DNA from: Bacteroidales bacterium
Lineage (GTDB): Bacteria > Bacteroidota > Bacteroidia > Bacteroidales > UBA932
DNA: 56,335 nt
Reading direction: 5' to 3'
Assembly: GCA_017962705.1 (NCBI GenBank)
Contig: JAGCUV010000105.1
Span: 1 to 56,335 of the forward strand
This document shows positions 27,004-35,991 of this stretch, in pieces. The notes under the pieces are model-generated. The model had not been told where the DNA came from and ran no database searches. It was given only the letters and a program-made list of their open reading frames with translations. A program made the position numbers and the translations under genes. Each line of letters opens with the position of its first letter. Position 1 is the first letter of the stretch.

Positions 27004-28853
27004 TGGAGGAGATCATATCAAGTGCGCACGATGAATTGATGCGCTCATTGCCGGAGAGCCTGGGTCCCGAAGAAAGAGATAAAGTCGAACGGGCTTATGC
27101 TCTGGCTGAATTGGCGCACCGCCCGCAACGGCGCAAAGACGGCGAGCCTTACATTGTCCATCCTATCCGAGTGGCGCTCGTCGTCATTCGGGAAATGATG
27201 CAGACGGATGTCAACATCATTTGCGCAGCCTTGTTGCACGATGTGGTGGAAGATACCCCGCATAGCCTCGACGAGATTCGTGACCAATTCGGCGAGGATG
27301 TCGCCTTTCTGGTAGAAGCGGTCACCAAGCGCAACAACGACCAGGTTGACAATTACCAGCACATTCTGGGTTCCGTGCAGGAAGATGTGCGCGTGCTGAT
27401 TCTGAAGTTGTCCGACCGCTTGCACAATATGCGTACGCTACGGGCGATGAAGCCGGAAAAACAGTGGAAAATCGCTTCTGAAACGCAATTTTTCTTTGCT
27501 CCGCTGGCGGGCCGTTTGGGCTTGTATTCTGTCAAATCCGAACTGGAAAACCTGGCATTCTCTTTTCTTAATCCGGAAGAGAACAATTTTATCACCCATT
27601 TGTTGAATGAAGACAAAGTTCGCACCCAAGGAGCGGTGGATGCTTTTATGGCACAGGCGAGTGAATTTGTCGGCCGGATGATGGACGGAATCAAATGGGA
27701 TGTTCGCTATCGCAAGCCTTATAGCATCTGGCGTGAAATGCAGGAGAAGGACATTGATTTCTTTCACGTGCCTTTCAAGCATTATATCCGCGCCTGTTTC
27801 AACCGTGACGAGGTTTGCAGCCGGACCGGTATGATTGCCAGCGAGGAAGACATCGTTTTGAAGATATATTCCATTCTTTCCCAGCAATACAGCGAACAGA
27901 CCGGCAGTTTTGTCAATTATATGGCCCAGCCCAAGGCCAACGGCTACCGTTCGGTACATTTCCGTTTGCTCAATCCCTATGGACAGATTGAGGAGTTCCA
28001 CGTGTCTTCCGACAATATGCGCAAGCAGTCCTACTATGGTTGTGTGGTCGAGCGTAAAGAGCAGTGGCTGCAGCGCCTGACGGATGTGTTGCGCGAACTT
28101 TCCAAGGAGTCGGAGGGGATTATGCCGGGTATTCAGCACTCGTTGTTCAACGAGGACATCGTAGTCTTTACCCCGCAAGGAAAACCGATTACTCTTCCCA
28201 AGGGCGCTACGGTGCTGGATTTTGCCTATGAGGTGCATACCGATATTGGCGACCAGGCCCAGTACGCCATCGTCAATGGACAGAAAGTCAGCGTCAAGAC
28301 GGTCCTGCACCGGGGAGACTGCGTCTATGTGGTGAAAGCCGATCACGTGCATCCCCGTCTTGATTGGCTCGATGCGACGGTCTCGTACAAGGCCCGCAAA
28401 CGTATCAGTTCTTATTTGCGCGACCTTCCCAAGCCCCGATATCGTTTATGCCCTTTGTGTCATCCGATGCCCGGCGAGGAGATTATCGGCTTCAAAGACA
28501 CTTCGGGCCAGGTTTCTCTTCACACGCGTAACTGCAACGAAGCGCTTAGCATTGCCTCGGCGCAAGGGAATACGATTGTTTCCGTCAAGGATTTCGAAAC
28601 CGAGCCGAATGTGTTGTACCCTGTCGGCATCCTCATTACGGCCGTCGACCGGTATCATTTGTTGCGGGATATCATTCATTGCATCGTGGAAGACCACAAG
28701 CTGCCTTTGACCAGCATCACGATGGGAGTGAAGGATGAACTCTTTACCTGTGATATCCGTATCTCCGTGCATTCTGTCGCCGAACTCAACGAGACGGTGC
28801 TTTCCCTCGCCGGTCTCGAGGGTGTCGATCAAATTAAAAAGGAGCGTTTTTAG
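27003..28853 (+). CDS. Rel/SpoT-type (p)ppGpp enzyme, synthetase domain degenerate
   Basis: A 616-residue RelA/SpoT homologue, shorter than the usual 700-750. The N-terminal HD hydrolase domain looks intact: H53, H79-D80, E83-D84, and SDRLHNMRTL with N142. The synthetase region (about 225-345) aligns (RYRKPYSIWREMQEK; KANGYRSVHFRLLNPYGQIEE) but the block that normally holds the catalytic Asp (FDLIAIR type) reads DFFHVPFKHYIRACF, so synthesis is doubtful. A TGS domain (about 383-445), a zinc-finger segment (CPLCHPMPGEEIIGF) and a C-terminal ACT domain follow. It probably degrades (p)ppGpp. Coupled to the foldase gene. Confidence 0.88.
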   Translation: MEEIISSAHDELMRSLPESLGPEERDKVERAYALAELAHRPQRRKDGEPYIVHPIRVALVVIREMMQTDVNIICAALLHDVVEDTPHSLDEIRDQFGEDVAFLVEAVTKRNNDQVDNYQHILGSVQEDVRVLILKLSDRLHNMRTLRAMKPEKQWKIASETQFFFAPLAGRLGLYSVKSELENLAFSFLNPEENNFITHLLNEDKVRTQGAVDAFMAQASEFVGRMMDGIKWDVRYRKPYSIWREMQEKDIDFFHVPFKHYIRACFNRDEVCSRTGMIASEEDIVLKIYSILSQQYSEQTGSFVNYMAQPKANGYRSVHFRLLNPYGQIEEFHVSSDNMRKQSYYGCVVERKEQWLQRLTDVLRELSKESEGIMPGIQHSLFNEDIVVFTPQGKPITLPKGATVLDFAYEVHTDIGDQAQYAIVNGQKVSVKTVLHRGDCVYVVKADHVHPRLDWLDATVSYKARKRISSYLRDLPKPRYRLCPLCHPMPGEEIIGFKDTSGQVSLHTRNCNEALSIASAQGNTIVSVKDFETEPNVLYPVGILITAVDRYHLLRDIIHCIVEDHKLPLTSITMGVKDELFTCDIRISVHSVAELNETVLSLAGLEGVDQIKKERF

Positions 28854-28877
28854 CGGACCAAGCGCCGGGGAAACGCA

Positions 28878-29129
28878 CTAGTCGCCGTACGGATCGCCGC
28901 TGTTCCACTCTTTTTCAGTCAGCCCGTGGCGGTTGACGCAGTGGTCGTAGATTTTGTCTTTCTCTTCAACACTGAGGCTTCCCCACCAGACCGTGCAAGC
29001 CGGGTAGGTAATGGTAGATTCGTCCGCGGTTTCGCCGGGATGCGCCTTGGTGAAGGATTTGCGGGCAATCCGCTCTTTTTGTGAAATGGGAATCGAGGCC
29101 CACCAGTTGTCAAGTTCCGTGTTGTTCAT
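28878..29129 (-). CDS. Small conserved-looking soluble protein, unknown function
   Basis: An 83-residue acidic protein (starts MNNTELDNWWASIPISQKE) without signal peptide or membrane segments. It is built around two similar Trp-containing helical pieces, WWASIPISQKERIARK and WWGSLSVEEKDKIYDHC, each a WW-x-S-(I/L) followed by a charged helix, which suggests an internal duplication. A TATTTTTG -7 element lies 23 bases upstream. I do not recognise a named family. It is on the opposite strand to its neighbours. Confidence 0.65.
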   Translation of the reverse strand: MNNTELDNWWASIPISQKERIARKSFTKAHPGETADESTITYPACTVWWGSLSVEEKDKIYDHCVNRHGLTEKEWNSGDPYGD

Positions 29130-29151
29130 AATAAACGCATTTTTATGCGCA

Positions 29152-29159
29152 CAAAAATA
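29152..29159 (-). promoter_or_regulatory. Bacteroidota -7 element of the 83-residue gene
   Basis: On the minus strand TATTTTTG. The leader then contains CGCAT-TTTT-ATGCG, a small perfect hairpin at about 29136-29149. Confidence 0.45.
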
Positions 29160-29199
29160 AGCAAAATTGTTGATATTATTAAAAAAAACATGCAGATTT

Positions 29200-29230
29200 T
29201 TTGCGTTTTGCGTTTTTCTTTATAACTTTG
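29200..29230 (+). promoter_or_regulatory. Promoter of the OmpA-like lipoprotein/tandem-barrel operon
   Basis: TTTG (29200-29203), 19-base spacer, TAACTTTG (29223-29230): full consensus match, 30 bases before the GTG start at 29261. Confidence 0.78.
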
Positions 29231-29260
29231 CGGATTACAATGTAAAATTTGGCTTAAGTC

Positions 29261-31255
29261 GTGAAACGTATTGCTTATATAGGCGTGGCGGTATTTTTGT
29301 TTGTGTTGCTTTTCGGTTGTAGCTCCTCCAACAAAGCGGCCAAACTTGCTAAAAGAAATGATGAAGTCGAGCTTCGACTTCCCAGTTCGGAAAACGTAAA
29401 ACCTTCTCACCTCGATACGGTTAAGCGTCCGGAAAGCATCATTGTCAAGGATGAGGATGGCAACGACAAGGTGCTGATGAACGCTATTTTGGATGATGAG
29501 ACCGGCGAAATGGTGGCCACCGAGGTTTTGGAGGCAGCAACCATCACGGTACGCTTCAAAAGGGTGGCGGAGCGTCGTGGCAAGGTTGATTTGGGTTTTG
29601 AAGTGGTTGTTCCCCCCGTGCTGCTGGACAACCAGTGGGAGATGCAGTTGACCCCGGAGCTTTACTATATTTCGGACACCGAAACCGTCCTGGACTCCGC
29701 GTACCTGGAAAAAATCAACATCACCGGAGAGGTGCTTCATATCCGTCGGATGCGCGCCAATCAGTTGTATGGACGCATCATGCAAGAATTGGCGGATTCC
29801 GGAAAGTATAAGGGCGGACACACGCTGGAAGTTTTTGTCGAGCGTAATCTGCCGGAGATTTACAGCCTCAAATATGATACGTCCTATGTTTATACGAAAG
29901 AGGATTCTTCCAAGGTGGTAGAAGAGCTTTTCAATTGGTATTCTGTGACGGATCAAGAGGCGATAGACCATTACAGCAACCGGTGCGCGCTCAAAGATTT
30001 GCGTCGTAAGAAGCAGTTGCTTGGCACTTTGCCCAACCCTGATGATCATCCGGGCGTGCGCATCGATTCGGTCATTCGTACCGAGAATGGCGATTTTGTC
30101 TGTCTGTATGTTGAGACCATCGCGACGCGTCCGAAATTAAAAAAGGTTTACGTCTACGTTGCCGGTGACATCTATAACGAAAACGGCCAGCGCATCTACC
30201 GCGTTCCCCGTACAGATTCGCTGGTGTTCAACATCTCTTCAGCAGCTCAGTTATACAAAGAGCAGAAACGCTATCTTCACCGCATTGTTTATCGTCGTGC
30301 GGAGGTCAACGCCTCTTTCAAAATCGGGTTTGAGGCCGGAAAAAGCGAGATTGACCGTAATTTGAACGAGAATGCCCAGGAAATGGCGCATATCAAGCAG
30401 ACCATTCACCGGGTGTTGCAGAGCCGCGAGTTTGATTTGGATAGCGTGGTCGTGACGGCGCATTGCTCGCCGGAGGGTATCTATCATGCGAATGAAGTGC
30501 TTTCCCACAAACGTTCCCAGTCCGTTTCGACTTATTTCGACAGGTATATGAGCCACGTTGTGGATTCCCTCAACAATGAACGGGGCTTCTCTGTGGATGA
30601 ATGGGGTAACATCCATAAGGATCGCGCCATCATGAAGATTCATTTCCGCTCCCGTGCCGAAGCGGAAAACTGGCCTCAGTTGAACGACCTGATTCGCAGT
30701 GACACCACGCTTACGGAAGATATGAAACAGGTCTATTTTGATGATCTCCTGAAGATTGCCAATCCCGATGTTCGTGAAGCGAAACTGAAGACGCTGCCAT
30801 ATTACAATTATTTGAAGGCAAGCGTATATCCGAAATTGCGTACGGTTGATTTTAATTTCCATTTTCATCGCCGGGGTATGGTTAAGGACACCATCATGAC
30901 GACGGAGTTGGATACCGTGTATGCGAGGGGGCTTGAGTATCTTAAGGATCGCGACTACGACCATGCGATAGAGATTCTCCGTGGCTATCCCGATGATTAT
31001 AACCTGGCCGTATGTTATGTGGCGCTCGACCGCAATCTCAGCGCGCTGGACATCCTGGAGCCGATGAAGCGGACTGCGGAGGTCAACTACCTGCTCGCGC
31101 TGTTGTATTCCCGTCAGGGCGACAACAAGAACGCCGTTCAGTGCTATCTGGATGCCTGCCACCAAGATCCGTCTTATCGTCACCGTGGCAATTTGGACCC
31201 TGAAATATCTATTTTGATTAAAACCTATGACCTGAATGCTGATGCATTCGAATGA
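29261..31255 (+). CDS. OmpA-like lipoprotein (DUF3868-like) with TPR tail
   Basis: A 664-residue lipoprotein starting at GTG, with Cys20 in a perfect lipobox LFGC. Residues about 90-340 (ATITVRFKRVAERRGKVDLG, VPPVLLDNQWEMQLTPEL) look like the DUF3868-type domain of Bacteroidota surface operons. Residues about 352-432 are OmpA-like: FEAGKSEIDRNLNENAQEM and VTAHCSPEGIYHANEVLSHKR, normally a peptidoglycan-binding fold. The C-terminus (about 560-655) has TPR-like repeats. Its stop overlaps the next start (ATGA 31252-31255). The DUF3868-like/DUF3575 pairing is what I know from fimbriae-type loci, so it may anchor or help assemble the barrel protein encoded next. Confidence 0.8.
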   Translation: MKRIAYIGVAVFLFVLLFGCSSSNKAAKLAKRNDEVELRLPSSENVKPSHLDTVKRPESIIVKDEDGNDKVLMNAILDDETGEMVATEVLEAATITVRFKRVAERRGKVDLGFEVVVPPVLLDNQWEMQLTPELYYISDTETVLDSAYLEKINITGEVLHIRRMRANQLYGRIMQELADSGKYKGGHTLEVFVERNLPEIYSLKYDTSYVYTKEDSSKVVEELFNWYSVTDQEAIDHYSNRCALKDLRRKKQLLGTLPNPDDHPGVRIDSVIRTENGDFVCLYVETIATRPKLKKVYVYVAGDIYNENGQRIYRVPRTDSLVFNISSAAQLYKEQKRYLHRIVYRRAEVNASFKIGFEAGKSEIDRNLNENAQEMAHIKQTIHRVLQSREFDLDSVVVTAHCSPEGIYHANEVLSHKRSQSVSTYFDRYMSHVVDSLNNERGFSVDEWGNIHKDRAIMKIHFRSRAEAENWPQLNDLIRSDTTLTEDMKQVYFDDLLKIANPDVREAKLKTLPYYNYLKASVYPKLRTVDFNFHFHRRGMVKDTIMTTELDTVYARGLEYLKDRDYDHAIEILRGYPDDYNLAVCYVALDRNLSALDILEPMKRTAEVNYLLALLYSRQGDNKNAVQCYLDACHQDPSYRHRGNLDPEISILIKTYDLNADAFE

Positions 31256-34200
31256 TAAAGACGAAACCTACAATGAAAATTTGTAAAATAATACTGGGTG
31301 TTGTGGGGACCTGTGCTATGCTCTTGTGTGCTTCGCAAACGGATGCACACGCAGGGACGGCTAAACGGGAAGCGCCCAAGAAACAAGACGTGCCGTCCCC
31401 GTTTGTGGTGAGCACACTGGACAACAATTGGTTTCTTTCTTTTGGAGCCGGTGGCAGTTTGCTTTGGGAGCCCAAGAGCGATTTGGGGGCGGACGGAATA
31501 ACACCGTCTCTCGATCTGACGGTGGGTCGGTGGTTCTCTCCTTGGACGGCAATTCGTTTGGGCCTTCAGGGCTACAGTCATAAATTCCGTTCATTGGATT
31601 CGCGTTTCGGTTTGGAACAGGAGTTTGTACCGAACGACAATGGTAAGACCTATTACGTCAACGGGTTTAAATATACATATGTTCATGCGGATTTCTTGTG
31701 GGATATGACCAATACGATCCATTATACTCCGGATCGTGTCTGGCGTTTAATTCCCTATACCCACATGGGCGTTATGCGTGTTTTCCGACCCCAGGCATCC
31801 CATTCGTATAAACGGGCCTACGTAATCGGCGCGGGCCTTATCAATAGTTTCCATATCGCCCAAAGGACGAATCTGTTTGTTGATTTACGGGCGTCGTTTA
31901 TAGACAATACCATATCTTGCCGTGTCGGAAGCGGATCGGACATTGCGATGAACGCCATGGTCGGGGTCAGCGTGGATCTGGGAAAACAGGTTGATTTCAA
32001 GAGTTATACTGACTCAACAACCGTTCGTCGTCCTGTCTATGGGCGTTTTAAGGACAATTTCTTCATTCAGGTTGGCGGCGGCATCAATCTTCTTTTTGAA
32101 GAGGGGTTCGCCAAGGGGATGAATATGCTGGTTGCACCGGCTTATGACATTAGCGTCGGCAAATGGTTTACACCGGACTTCGGCGCGCGCTTGGGATATC
32201 AGGGGGGTAGTCTGAAGGAGTGGCTTATGCAACCCCGTCCCGAGCTGACAACCCAGACGGCCCAGGTGAATGGAATGAAGGCTTATCAGTTGAATGTCAA
32301 TTATGATTATTTCCACGCCGATGTTCTATGGGATTTGACCAATTTGATTTATCCGTATAAGTATAAGAGGGTTTGGTCTTTCATTCCCTATTATCACACA
32401 GGTTTTTATAATGTCAAAACCTCTCAGGGTAAGTTGTATTGGGATGGCCTTGCCGCCGGCTTCGGTTTTTACAACACATTCAACATTGCTTCCGAACTGG
32501 GGCTGTACTTGGATCTGCGCGCCACCGTACTGAACGGAATTATGCTGGGGCGCGGCCGTTCGTTCGCCTATAAGGGATCGATTATGGCGGGCCTTGTTTA
32601 TAATATTGGAGGCGCGGGGAACTGGGTTTCCGCCGAGCAGTATCGCAAAGGAGGGTATTCCTCCCTCGACAAGCCCAAGAGGGTGACCGGGCCGGCTCCT
32701 TATCTCGACAACAAAATTTGGGAAAACCTCTTTGTCAGCGTGAGTGGTGGTGTAAGCGCCGTGATGGAAATAGCCGATATCAAAACCATGGGTGCGGCTC
32801 CCGCGATAGAGTTTAATCTCGGCAAGTGGTTTTCACCTCAGTTTGCCATGCGTCTGGGTGTCCAGGGCTTGTCGATGGTTGCATTTCTTCGCGACCCCCG
32901 CCTTGGTTTCGCAGAAGTTCCCATCCAGCGCGGAGATCAGATCCGCTATCGTTTCGAGAACCGGTATTTCTTTGTGCACGCCGATTTTTTGTGGAATCTC
33001 AACAACACCTTTTCTCCCTACGACTACAATCGTTTCTGGAACATTATTCCTTATTACCAGTTTGGTGTGATGCAGGGTTTCCGTACGTCCGGCACGCCTT
33101 ATAAACAAGAGTATTCGCTGGGATACGGTCTCATCAATACATTCCGGCTCTCCGATCGTCTGAACCTGTTCCTTGATGTCAAGGGGAATTATATTCGCCA
33201 CCGCATGCTTCGTTCTACTACCAACAACGGACTGATGTTCACGGCATTGGCCGGTATAAGCTGCGACGTCGGGAAAAAGAATTATTGGGTTTCTTACAAA
33301 GATGCCCCGAAGAAATATACGCCGACCATTGGCGCTTTTGTGGACAACTGGTTCCTGAGCCTGTCCGGTGGCGCAACGCTCCTGGAGGAAGGCGGACAGA
33401 ACGGTTTCACCGGTGATGCCGGTTGGACCGGAGACATCACCATCGGCAAATGGCTTTCCCCCCAATTTGCCGGCCGAATCGGTTTCCAAGTAGGCTCTAT
33501 TAAGGACTGGACGATCTCGCCGCGCAAAGGCATGTCCGCCAATCCCTCCAATTATATGGGCAGGCAAATGTTTGCCAACAATTATTTGTTCACCTATATC
33601 CATGCGGATATTCTTTGGAATATTCTCAATACGATCATCGGTTATGATGAATATCGGGTATACGAGCCGATACCGTATGTGCATACGGGACAAATTTCGA
33701 CCTATGTCGGTCGTTCCCGTCGTCGCGAATATACAACCGGCGTGGGTATCCTCAACAATTTTAACCTCTCTCCCAAGTGGGTGGCATTTGCTGATTTGCG
33801 CCTCTTTTCGCTGAAGGGCGAGTCGGTCGGAAAAATCGAAGACAAAGCCTTCGGCGCCACGCTTACGGGCGGTTTTAGTTATAACATCGGTGCCAGCGGA
33901 TTTCGTTCCGCCAAAAGTCTCAACATCTTTGATCGCGTGGGGATTGTCGCCCCGGAGAAACTGGCCCGGCTGCAGGCGAAAGTTCGCCAGAAAAGACCGG
34001 TACTTTTGGCCAATGGCGTATTTGACAACATTTTTGCCTCTGTCTCGGTGGGAGCTAATTTGTTGAACGAAGTGAAAGGTTCTTCGCAAACGGGTGTCGG
34101 CTTGGGCCTTGATTTTAATTTTGGGAAATGGTACTCGCCATATGTGGGCAACCGCTTAGGTCTTATGGTTGGTTCGCTGAACCAGAAGACAACTCAATTC

Positions 34201-35757
34201 CGTCAATCGTGGCTGACTAAAGGCCCTGATGAGTTCGGGCAGTATAACTATAGCAGCCGGTATTATTATGTGCACGCAGATTTCATGTGGGATCTGATCA
34301 ATACGTTCTGGGGGTATAAACAGCATCGTGTCTGGAATCTTATTCCCTATACTCATTTTGGATATGCACAGGATTTTTATTCCAATCTGAAATCCTTCCG
34401 GATGGAGTTTGCCTATGGCGTCGGCCTTCTCAACAATCTGACCATTGTTGATCGCCTCAAGGCATTTGTAGACGTTCGGGCGACTACCACGAGCGGCCGT
34501 TTTGTGCGTCAGGAGGGGATTTATCCCGTCATTACGACCATTTCGGGCGGTTTAACCTATGAGTTCAACAAAAACTACTGGCGGTCGTACACGGAAGCTG
34601 CCGAGGGTGATTTTGTACTCAACGGGGCAAAGGACAGTTGGTTTATCGGCCTGTCCGGCGGTGTGACGATGGCGGCGGAAGGCGGTCAAACGATCGGTGC
34701 CAACACGGCGCCGACCGGCAACGCGGAATTTACCTTCGGCCGGTGGTTCTCTCCGGAATTCGGCGGGCGTATCGGCTACCAGACGGGGTCCCTCTCCGAA
34801 TGGCTTGATTCGCCCCGTGCAGGCGCAAGCACGGTCACGGATGTCGTCAGCAACAACCAAATGTGCAAGACGGTTCTCTCATTCGGTTATTTGCACGCCG
34901 ACTTGATGTGGGATGTGTTCAACACCTTTATGGGGCCGAATCCCGAGCGCAAGTGGGATTTGATTCCTTATGCCCACAGCGGTATGATTGCCTGCAACAA
35001 AGTGTCCTATGAGCGTTATTCCAATGGCTTGACGGCCGGTGTCGGCCTGTTTGCCAATTACCATTTGGATGAGGAGTTCGGCCTTTTTGCGGACGGACGT
35101 CTTTTCTGCTTGAAGGGCAACACCCTGGGCAAGCAAGACGGTTACGCTTTCGCGTCCACCATCAACCTGGGTGTTTCCTACAATTTTGGTGGCAAGAATT
35201 GGAAGAAAGCAAGCGAATTCAAACCGGATGGCGAAAAGGAACACTTTGAGAAAGAGTACCGCAGTTTCGCTTTGGCGACCAACCTTCTTTCCTGGGTGAA
35301 TCTAGGAACCATCAATCTGGAGGCTCAGTATGAGATTGCCCGTCACTGGACTTTGGAAGGAAAAATCAAGTATAATCCTTGGACGCTTAACAAGGGTGTT
35401 GCCGGTCAGTTCCAAGAAGTCCAACGCGGTTTCGCCATGGGTGCCCGCTGGTGGCCTTGGTATGCTTTCGCCGGTTGGTGGATTGGTGCGGATGCCCAGT
35501 TCAAGAACTACCGTACGGGCGGTGTGCCTTGGTTCAAAACGCCCGAAGAGGGAAATGCTTTGGGTGCCAGCCTTGGCTTTGGTTACTCCGTACTGATTAC
35601 CAAGTGGTTCAATCTCGACTTCGGTATCAGCGGCTGGGCCGGTCACAAGTTCTTCACCAATTACGAAGATTCCCGCTTCCTGACTCCGACCAGCAAGGGC
35701 AACAAGTGGTTTGTCGCCCCCAACGAGCTCTCCGTCTCCGCTGTGTTTATCTTCTAA
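31252..35757 (+). CDS. Giant tandem-barrel outer-membrane protein with C-terminal DUF3575-like domain
   Basis: A 1501-residue exported protein (signal about residues 1-34). It contains six related repeats of about 185-190 residues at 57-245, 267-453, 486-675, 697-880, 924-1106 and 1127-1313, each with DNxWFxSxxGG, GxWFSPxFAxRLGxQ, HADxLWDxxNT, RVWxxIPYxHxG and a closing G-x-x-Y-x-x-G strand. Residues about 1333-1501 (SFALATNLLSWVNLGTINLEAQYEIA) look like DUF3575, itself a barrel. Each repeat has the size and strand pattern of an eight-stranded OmpA/PorV-like barrel. Linkers of 12-40 residues join them. It is coupled to the OmpA-like lipoprotein gene. Whether it inserts as several barrels or is cleaved is unknown. 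Confidence 0.85.
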   Translation: MIKTKPTMKICKIILGVVGTCAMLLCASQTDAHAGTAKREAPKKQDVPSPFVVSTLDNNWFLSFGAGGSLLWEPKSDLGADGITPSLDLTVGRWFSPWTAIRLGLQGYSHKFRSLDSRFGLEQEFVPNDNGKTYYVNGFKYTYVHADFLWDMTNTIHYTPDRVWRLIPYTHMGVMRVFRPQASHSYKRAYVIGAGLINSFHIAQRTNLFVDLRASFIDNTISCRVGSGSDIAMNAMVGVSVDLGKQVDFKSYTDSTTVRRPVYGRFKDNFFIQVGGGINLLFEEGFAKGMNMLVAPAYDISVGKWFTPDFGARLGYQGGSLKEWLMQPRPELTTQTAQVNGMKAYQLNVNYDYFHADVLWDLTNLIYPYKYKRVWSFIPYYHTGFYNVKTSQGKLYWDGLAAGFGFYNTFNIASELGLYLDLRATVLNGIMLGRGRSFAYKGSIMAGLVYNIGGAGNWVSAEQYRKGGYSSLDKPKRVTGPAPYLDNKIWENLFVSVSGGVSAVMEIADIKTMGAAPAIEFNLGKWFSPQFAMRLGVQGLSMVAFLRDPRLGFAEVPIQRGDQIRYRFENRYFFVHADFLWNLNNTFSPYDYNRFWNIIPYYQFGVMQGFRTSGTPYKQEYSLGYGLINTFRLSDRLNLFLDVKGNYIRHRMLRSTTNNGLMFTALAGISCDVGKKNYWVSYKDAPKKYTPTIGAFVDNWFLSLSGGATLLEEGGQNGFTGDAGWTGDITIGKWLSPQFAGRIGFQVGSIKDWTISPRKGMSANPSNYMGRQMFANNYLFTYIHADILWNILNTIIGYDEYRVYEPIPYVHTGQISTYVGRSRRREYTTGVGILNNFNLSPKWVAFADLRLFSLKGESVGKIEDKAFGATLTGGFSYNIGASGFRSAKSLNIFDRVGIVAPEKLARLQAKVRQKRPVLLANGVFDNIFASVSVGANLLNEVKGSSQTGVGLGLDFNFGKWYSPYVGNRLGLMVGSLNQKTTQFRQSWLTKGPDEFGQYNYSSRYYYVHADFMWDLINTFWGYKQHRVWNLIPYTHFGYAQDFYSNLKSFRMEFAYGVGLLNNLTIVDRLKAFVDVRATTTSGRFVRQEGIYPVITTISGGLTYEFNKNYWRSYTEAAEGDFVLNGAKDSWFIGLSGGVTMAAEGGQTIGANTAPTGNAEFTFGRWFSPEFGGRIGYQTGSLSEWLDSPRAGASTVTDVVSNNQMCKTVLSFGYLHADLMWDVFNTFMGPNPERKWDLIPYAHSGMIACNKVSYERYSNGLTAGVGLFANYHLDEEFGLFADGRLFCLKGNTLGKQDGYAFASTINLGVSYNFGGKNWKKASEFKPDGEKEHFEKEYRSFALATNLLSWVNLGTINLEAQYEIARHWTLEGKIKYNPWTLNKGVAGQFQEVQRGFAMGARWWPWYAFAGWWIGADAQFKNYRTGGVPWFKTPEEGNALGASLGFGYSVLITKWFNLDFGISGWAGHKFFTNYEDSRFLTPTSKGNKWFVAPNELSVSAVFIF
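31420..35190 (+). repeat. Six diverged tandem coding repeats of about 600-680 bases
   Basis: Period starts at residues 57, 267, 489, 697, 924 and 1127 (spacing 203-227). The invariant block HAD(F/V/I/L)(L/M)W(D/N) occurs at residues 145, 355, 576, 784, 1008 and 1215. DNA identity between copies is low enough that this is old duplication, not recent slippage. Confidence 0.9.
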
Positions 35758-35795
35758 AGCATCGAGAATATGACAAAAGGAGGCCGACTAAAAAG

Positions 35796-35914
35796 ACGCC
35801 ATCAGGCGTAGCATCGGAGCGTCAGCAAGATTTTCGAAGAAAATAGAAGCAGCGAAGATGCCCGCCGAAACAGCGTGTAGGCGGCATTCCCCTAGCAGGG
35901 GATGTCCGAAGGAC
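35796..35914 (+). ncRNA. Hairpin-rich 3' region, candidate structured RNA or REP-like element
   Basis: Five small stems follow in about 120 bases: ACGCC/GGCGT (35796-35809), ATTTTC-GAA-GAAAAT (35830-35844), CCGCC/GGCGG (35862-35884), CCCCT-AGC-AGGGG (35889-35901) and GTCC-GAA-GGAC (35904-35914); GCATC (35811-35815) can also pair with GATGC (35857-35861). Three loops are only three bases. It lies after the tandem-barrel stop and before a terminator, so it would be in that mRNA's 3' end. I cannot assign it to a known RNA family. Confidence 0.45.
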
Positions 35915-35934
35915 AGGGGTTAAAGTACCTAAAC

Positions 35935-35970
35935 GGGGTTGGCCAAATGCTTTTTGGTCAATCCCTTTTT
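35935..35970 (+). terminator. Terminator of the OmpA-like/tandem-barrel operon
   Basis: GGGGTTGGCCAAA (35935-35947) pairs with TTTGGTCAATCCC (35953-35965) with two G-U wobbles, followed by five T. A strong intrinsic terminator. Confidence 0.85.
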
Positions 35971-35991
35971 GTTGTGCGGCTCTCCAGATGG

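Noticed and set aside
27987..28002. Half parS match AGTTCCACGTG in the rel gene
   Set aside because: Only one half of the palindrome is present and it encodes conserved Rel residues; chance is likely.
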